Source: Methanotrichaceae archaeon (GTDB lineage Archaea > Halobacteriota > Methanosarcinia > Methanotrichales > Methanotrichaceae). From it: a stretch of 64,000 nucleotides of DNA. Made by a program: the position numbers and the translations under genes. The number at the start of each line of letters is the position of its first letter. Position 1 is the stretch's first letter. Below the pieces are notes generated by a model. The model did no database searches, was not told where the DNA came from, and saw only the letters and a list, made by a program, of their open reading frames with translations. Below are positions 62,743 through 64,000 of this stretch, one piece after another. The DNA lies in NCBI GenBank assembly GCA_013178225.1, contig JABLXE010000010.1, forward strand, positions 121,287 through 185,286, given 5' to 3'.

Positions 62743-63271
62743 TTTGTCCCTCCTGAGTTATCCTTAAAATAGTTCTAAATATTAAATGGTTACCCTTAAA
62801 ATGTAAATAGATATTAATGAAAATTAATTAATAATGGTGCAATTTGTGCATGTCGATAGTTTATTGAATATAAAAAACTCCGAAGAGATACAAAACGGCA
62901 TAAAAGTGCAAATCCACAGTAAGCAATGCTGAAGGCTCGCAGGTGCTGGTCGGCATGATTGAAAACTTAAAATTCGATATGAATATGAATGGCACCTCCT
63001 GTCGTCGGCAATAGAGCTAAAGCATCAATCATTGGCCATTTTGACAGCATGACGTCATTTGAGCAGCAGCATAGTGTATTGACAATGAACCATGTTGACC
63101 TGGATATTCGAGCCTTGACCGAAATAGCTCTGTATCAAGATGAGTCACATTATTAATAAAGAATTATGAAAACCTAACGATTATATCCTAGGGTTTTGCT
63201 AATACCTTTTAATAACAATTCCGAACCTGTATTAATCAAGTTGATATCCAACCAATTCGAAAAAATAAGCA
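62743..63271. other. Intergenic region, no gene seen
   Basis: About 530 bp, AT-rich (AATGAAAATTAATTAATAA near 62816). No ORF, repeat or RNA recognised. Confidence 0.4.
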
Positions 63272-63487
63272 TCATTCGACCTTATATCCTGCCGCCTCCA
63301 CCGCTTTTTTGAAGTCCTGCTCTGCGAGCTTTGCCGGATCGTATTCCACATAGGCGGTCTTCTGATCCAGGACGACCCTGGCGCTGCTGACGCCATCAAG
63401 CCCGGAGAGGGCCCTTTCCACCGCTGCCGAACAGCCGGCGCAGACCATCCCGGCAATCTTCAGCTCGATCTTCTCAGTCTTCGACAT
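63272..63487 (-). CDS. HMA-domain metal-binding protein (CopZ-like)
   Basis: 71 residues, one ferredoxin-like HMA domain. IAGMVCAGCSAAVERAL has the metal-binding C-x-x-C; YVEYDPAKLAEQDFKKAVEAAGYKV ends the fold. Typically a copper chaperone, but no P-type ATPase is visible in the window. AGGAGG lies before the start. Confidence 0.9.
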   Translation of the reverse strand: MSKTEKIELKIAGMVCAGCSAAVERALSGLDGVSSARVVLDQKTAYVEYDPAKLAEQDFKKAVEAAGYKVE

Positions 63488-63536
63488 CTTAAATCAGACC
63501 TCCTTCCCGGTTGCCGTCAATTGTGGCATGATTGTG

Positions 63537-63560
63537 CTACTACTACTACTACTACTACTT
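63537..63560. repeat. (CTA)n microsatellite
   Basis: About seven tandem copies of a trinucleotide (CTACTACTACTACTACTAC) in the promoter region of the HMA gene. Confidence 0.8.
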
Positions 63561-63697
63561 GCACACTCTTATTTGCACATTTTTCACATTTACGGCCTTT
63601 GATGCTGTCCGGGAGGGTTCAGTAAAATCTCCCTGAGTTCGCGTATCTGCCGGAAAATTCGGATGGGTGAAGTGATTGGGGAATCCTATCCCACCAT

Positions 63698-63859
63698 TCA
63701 CTTTCTCATCCAAGAGTGCAGGGAGTAAAATCCGAGCAATAAGCCAAAGGGCACCATAAACCAGGCGCAACGCTTGAATAATCCCGGCCAGGTTGATCCT
63801 ATAGCAATGCCGATCAATAATACTGCCAGCTTGATCGGGGCAAACTCCCACCATCCCAT
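63698..63859 (-). CDS. Small two-helix membrane protein
   Basis: 53 residues from ATG 63859: MGWWEFAPIKLAVLLIGIAI, then STWPGLFKRCAWFMVPFGLL and LGFYSLHSWMRK. Two hydrophobic helices with a short basic loop and tail, a coherent small membrane protein. It lies upstream of the HMA gene on the same strand. No family recognised. Confidence 0.5.
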   Translation of the reverse strand: MGWWEFAPIKLAVLLIGIAIGSTWPGLFKRCAWFMVPFGLLLGFYSLHSWMRK

Positions 63860-64000
63860 CTCTGCATTTTTAACCTTAACTCCGCAATTTAGGGTATAAT
63901 ATCATCTTCTTCTTTGAATATCGCTATCATAATCTCCTTAGAATCGAAAACCATAAATTCATGTATACCCTAATAAACCATACATGGAAGAATGGGCAAA

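Overview
The window looks like a chromosomal segment of an aceticlastic methanogen close to Methanothrix (formerly Methanosaeta). The pointers are a GPR1/FUN34/SatP-type acetate transporter, an FmdE-family protein beside an archaeal CbiK-type cobaltochelatase, a cyclic 2,3-diphosphoglycerate synthetase homologue, archaeal TATA boxes, many TTG/GTG starts and moderately high GC. The genus is inferred from gene content; no rRNA or tRNA gene was recognised.

1-19 kb is ordinary chromosome: thiamine salvage (thiM, partial thiE), small membrane and signalling proteins (TrkA-C, 2TM, DUF4870, CNNM/CorC), two staphylococcal-nuclease homologues (one without its catalytic residues), CbiK plus an FmdE-like protein, small winged-helix regulators, hemerythrin, an exported beta-carbonic anhydrase, a TPR protein, a cDPG synthetase/carbamate kinase pair, glutaminyl cyclotransferase, an alpha/beta hydrolase, and a Nudix/Fpg pair for oxidised-guanine repair. 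19-24 kb holds an iron-containing alcohol dehydrogenase, a gene-poor stretch with a degenerate inverted repeat, and a family A DNA polymerase, which is unusual in an archaeon.

23.7-45 kb is a defence island. Three CRISPR arrays (9, 5 and 19 repeats counting decayed ends) all have their leader on the right and are read leftward. A Cas4-Cas1 fusion plus Cas2 serves array 1; a second Cas2 and only the C-terminal end of a Cas1 remain beside array 3. Two MNT/HepT-like pairs flank array 3, one with a truncated HepT. A type III-B operon (cmr1, cas10/cmr2, cmr3-6, can2/card1, csx3) is read leftward from 42.3 to 32.1 kb. It is damaged twice: cmr1 has an in-frame TAG, and can2 is split by an IS1634-like element with a 6-bp target duplication whose removal restores the frame. 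A Csb2-type (Cas6-half) protein lies upstream, and a decayed second copy lies next to cmr1. The three leaders share stem-loops whose stems change in compensating fashion, and leader 3 is a mosaic of the other two.

45-54 kb returns to chromosome: a DUF4130/radical SAM pair, a flavin-binding split-barrel protein, a four-gene amidoligase cluster (RLAN domain, RimK-like ATP-grasp, cysteine cluster, GCS2-like ligase) and a DUF255 thioredoxin-fold protein. 54.5-62 kb is one 2.5 kaa exported protein (seven-bladed propeller plus 24 Ig-like domains). The window ends with the acetate transporter, an HMA metal-binding protein and a small membrane protein.
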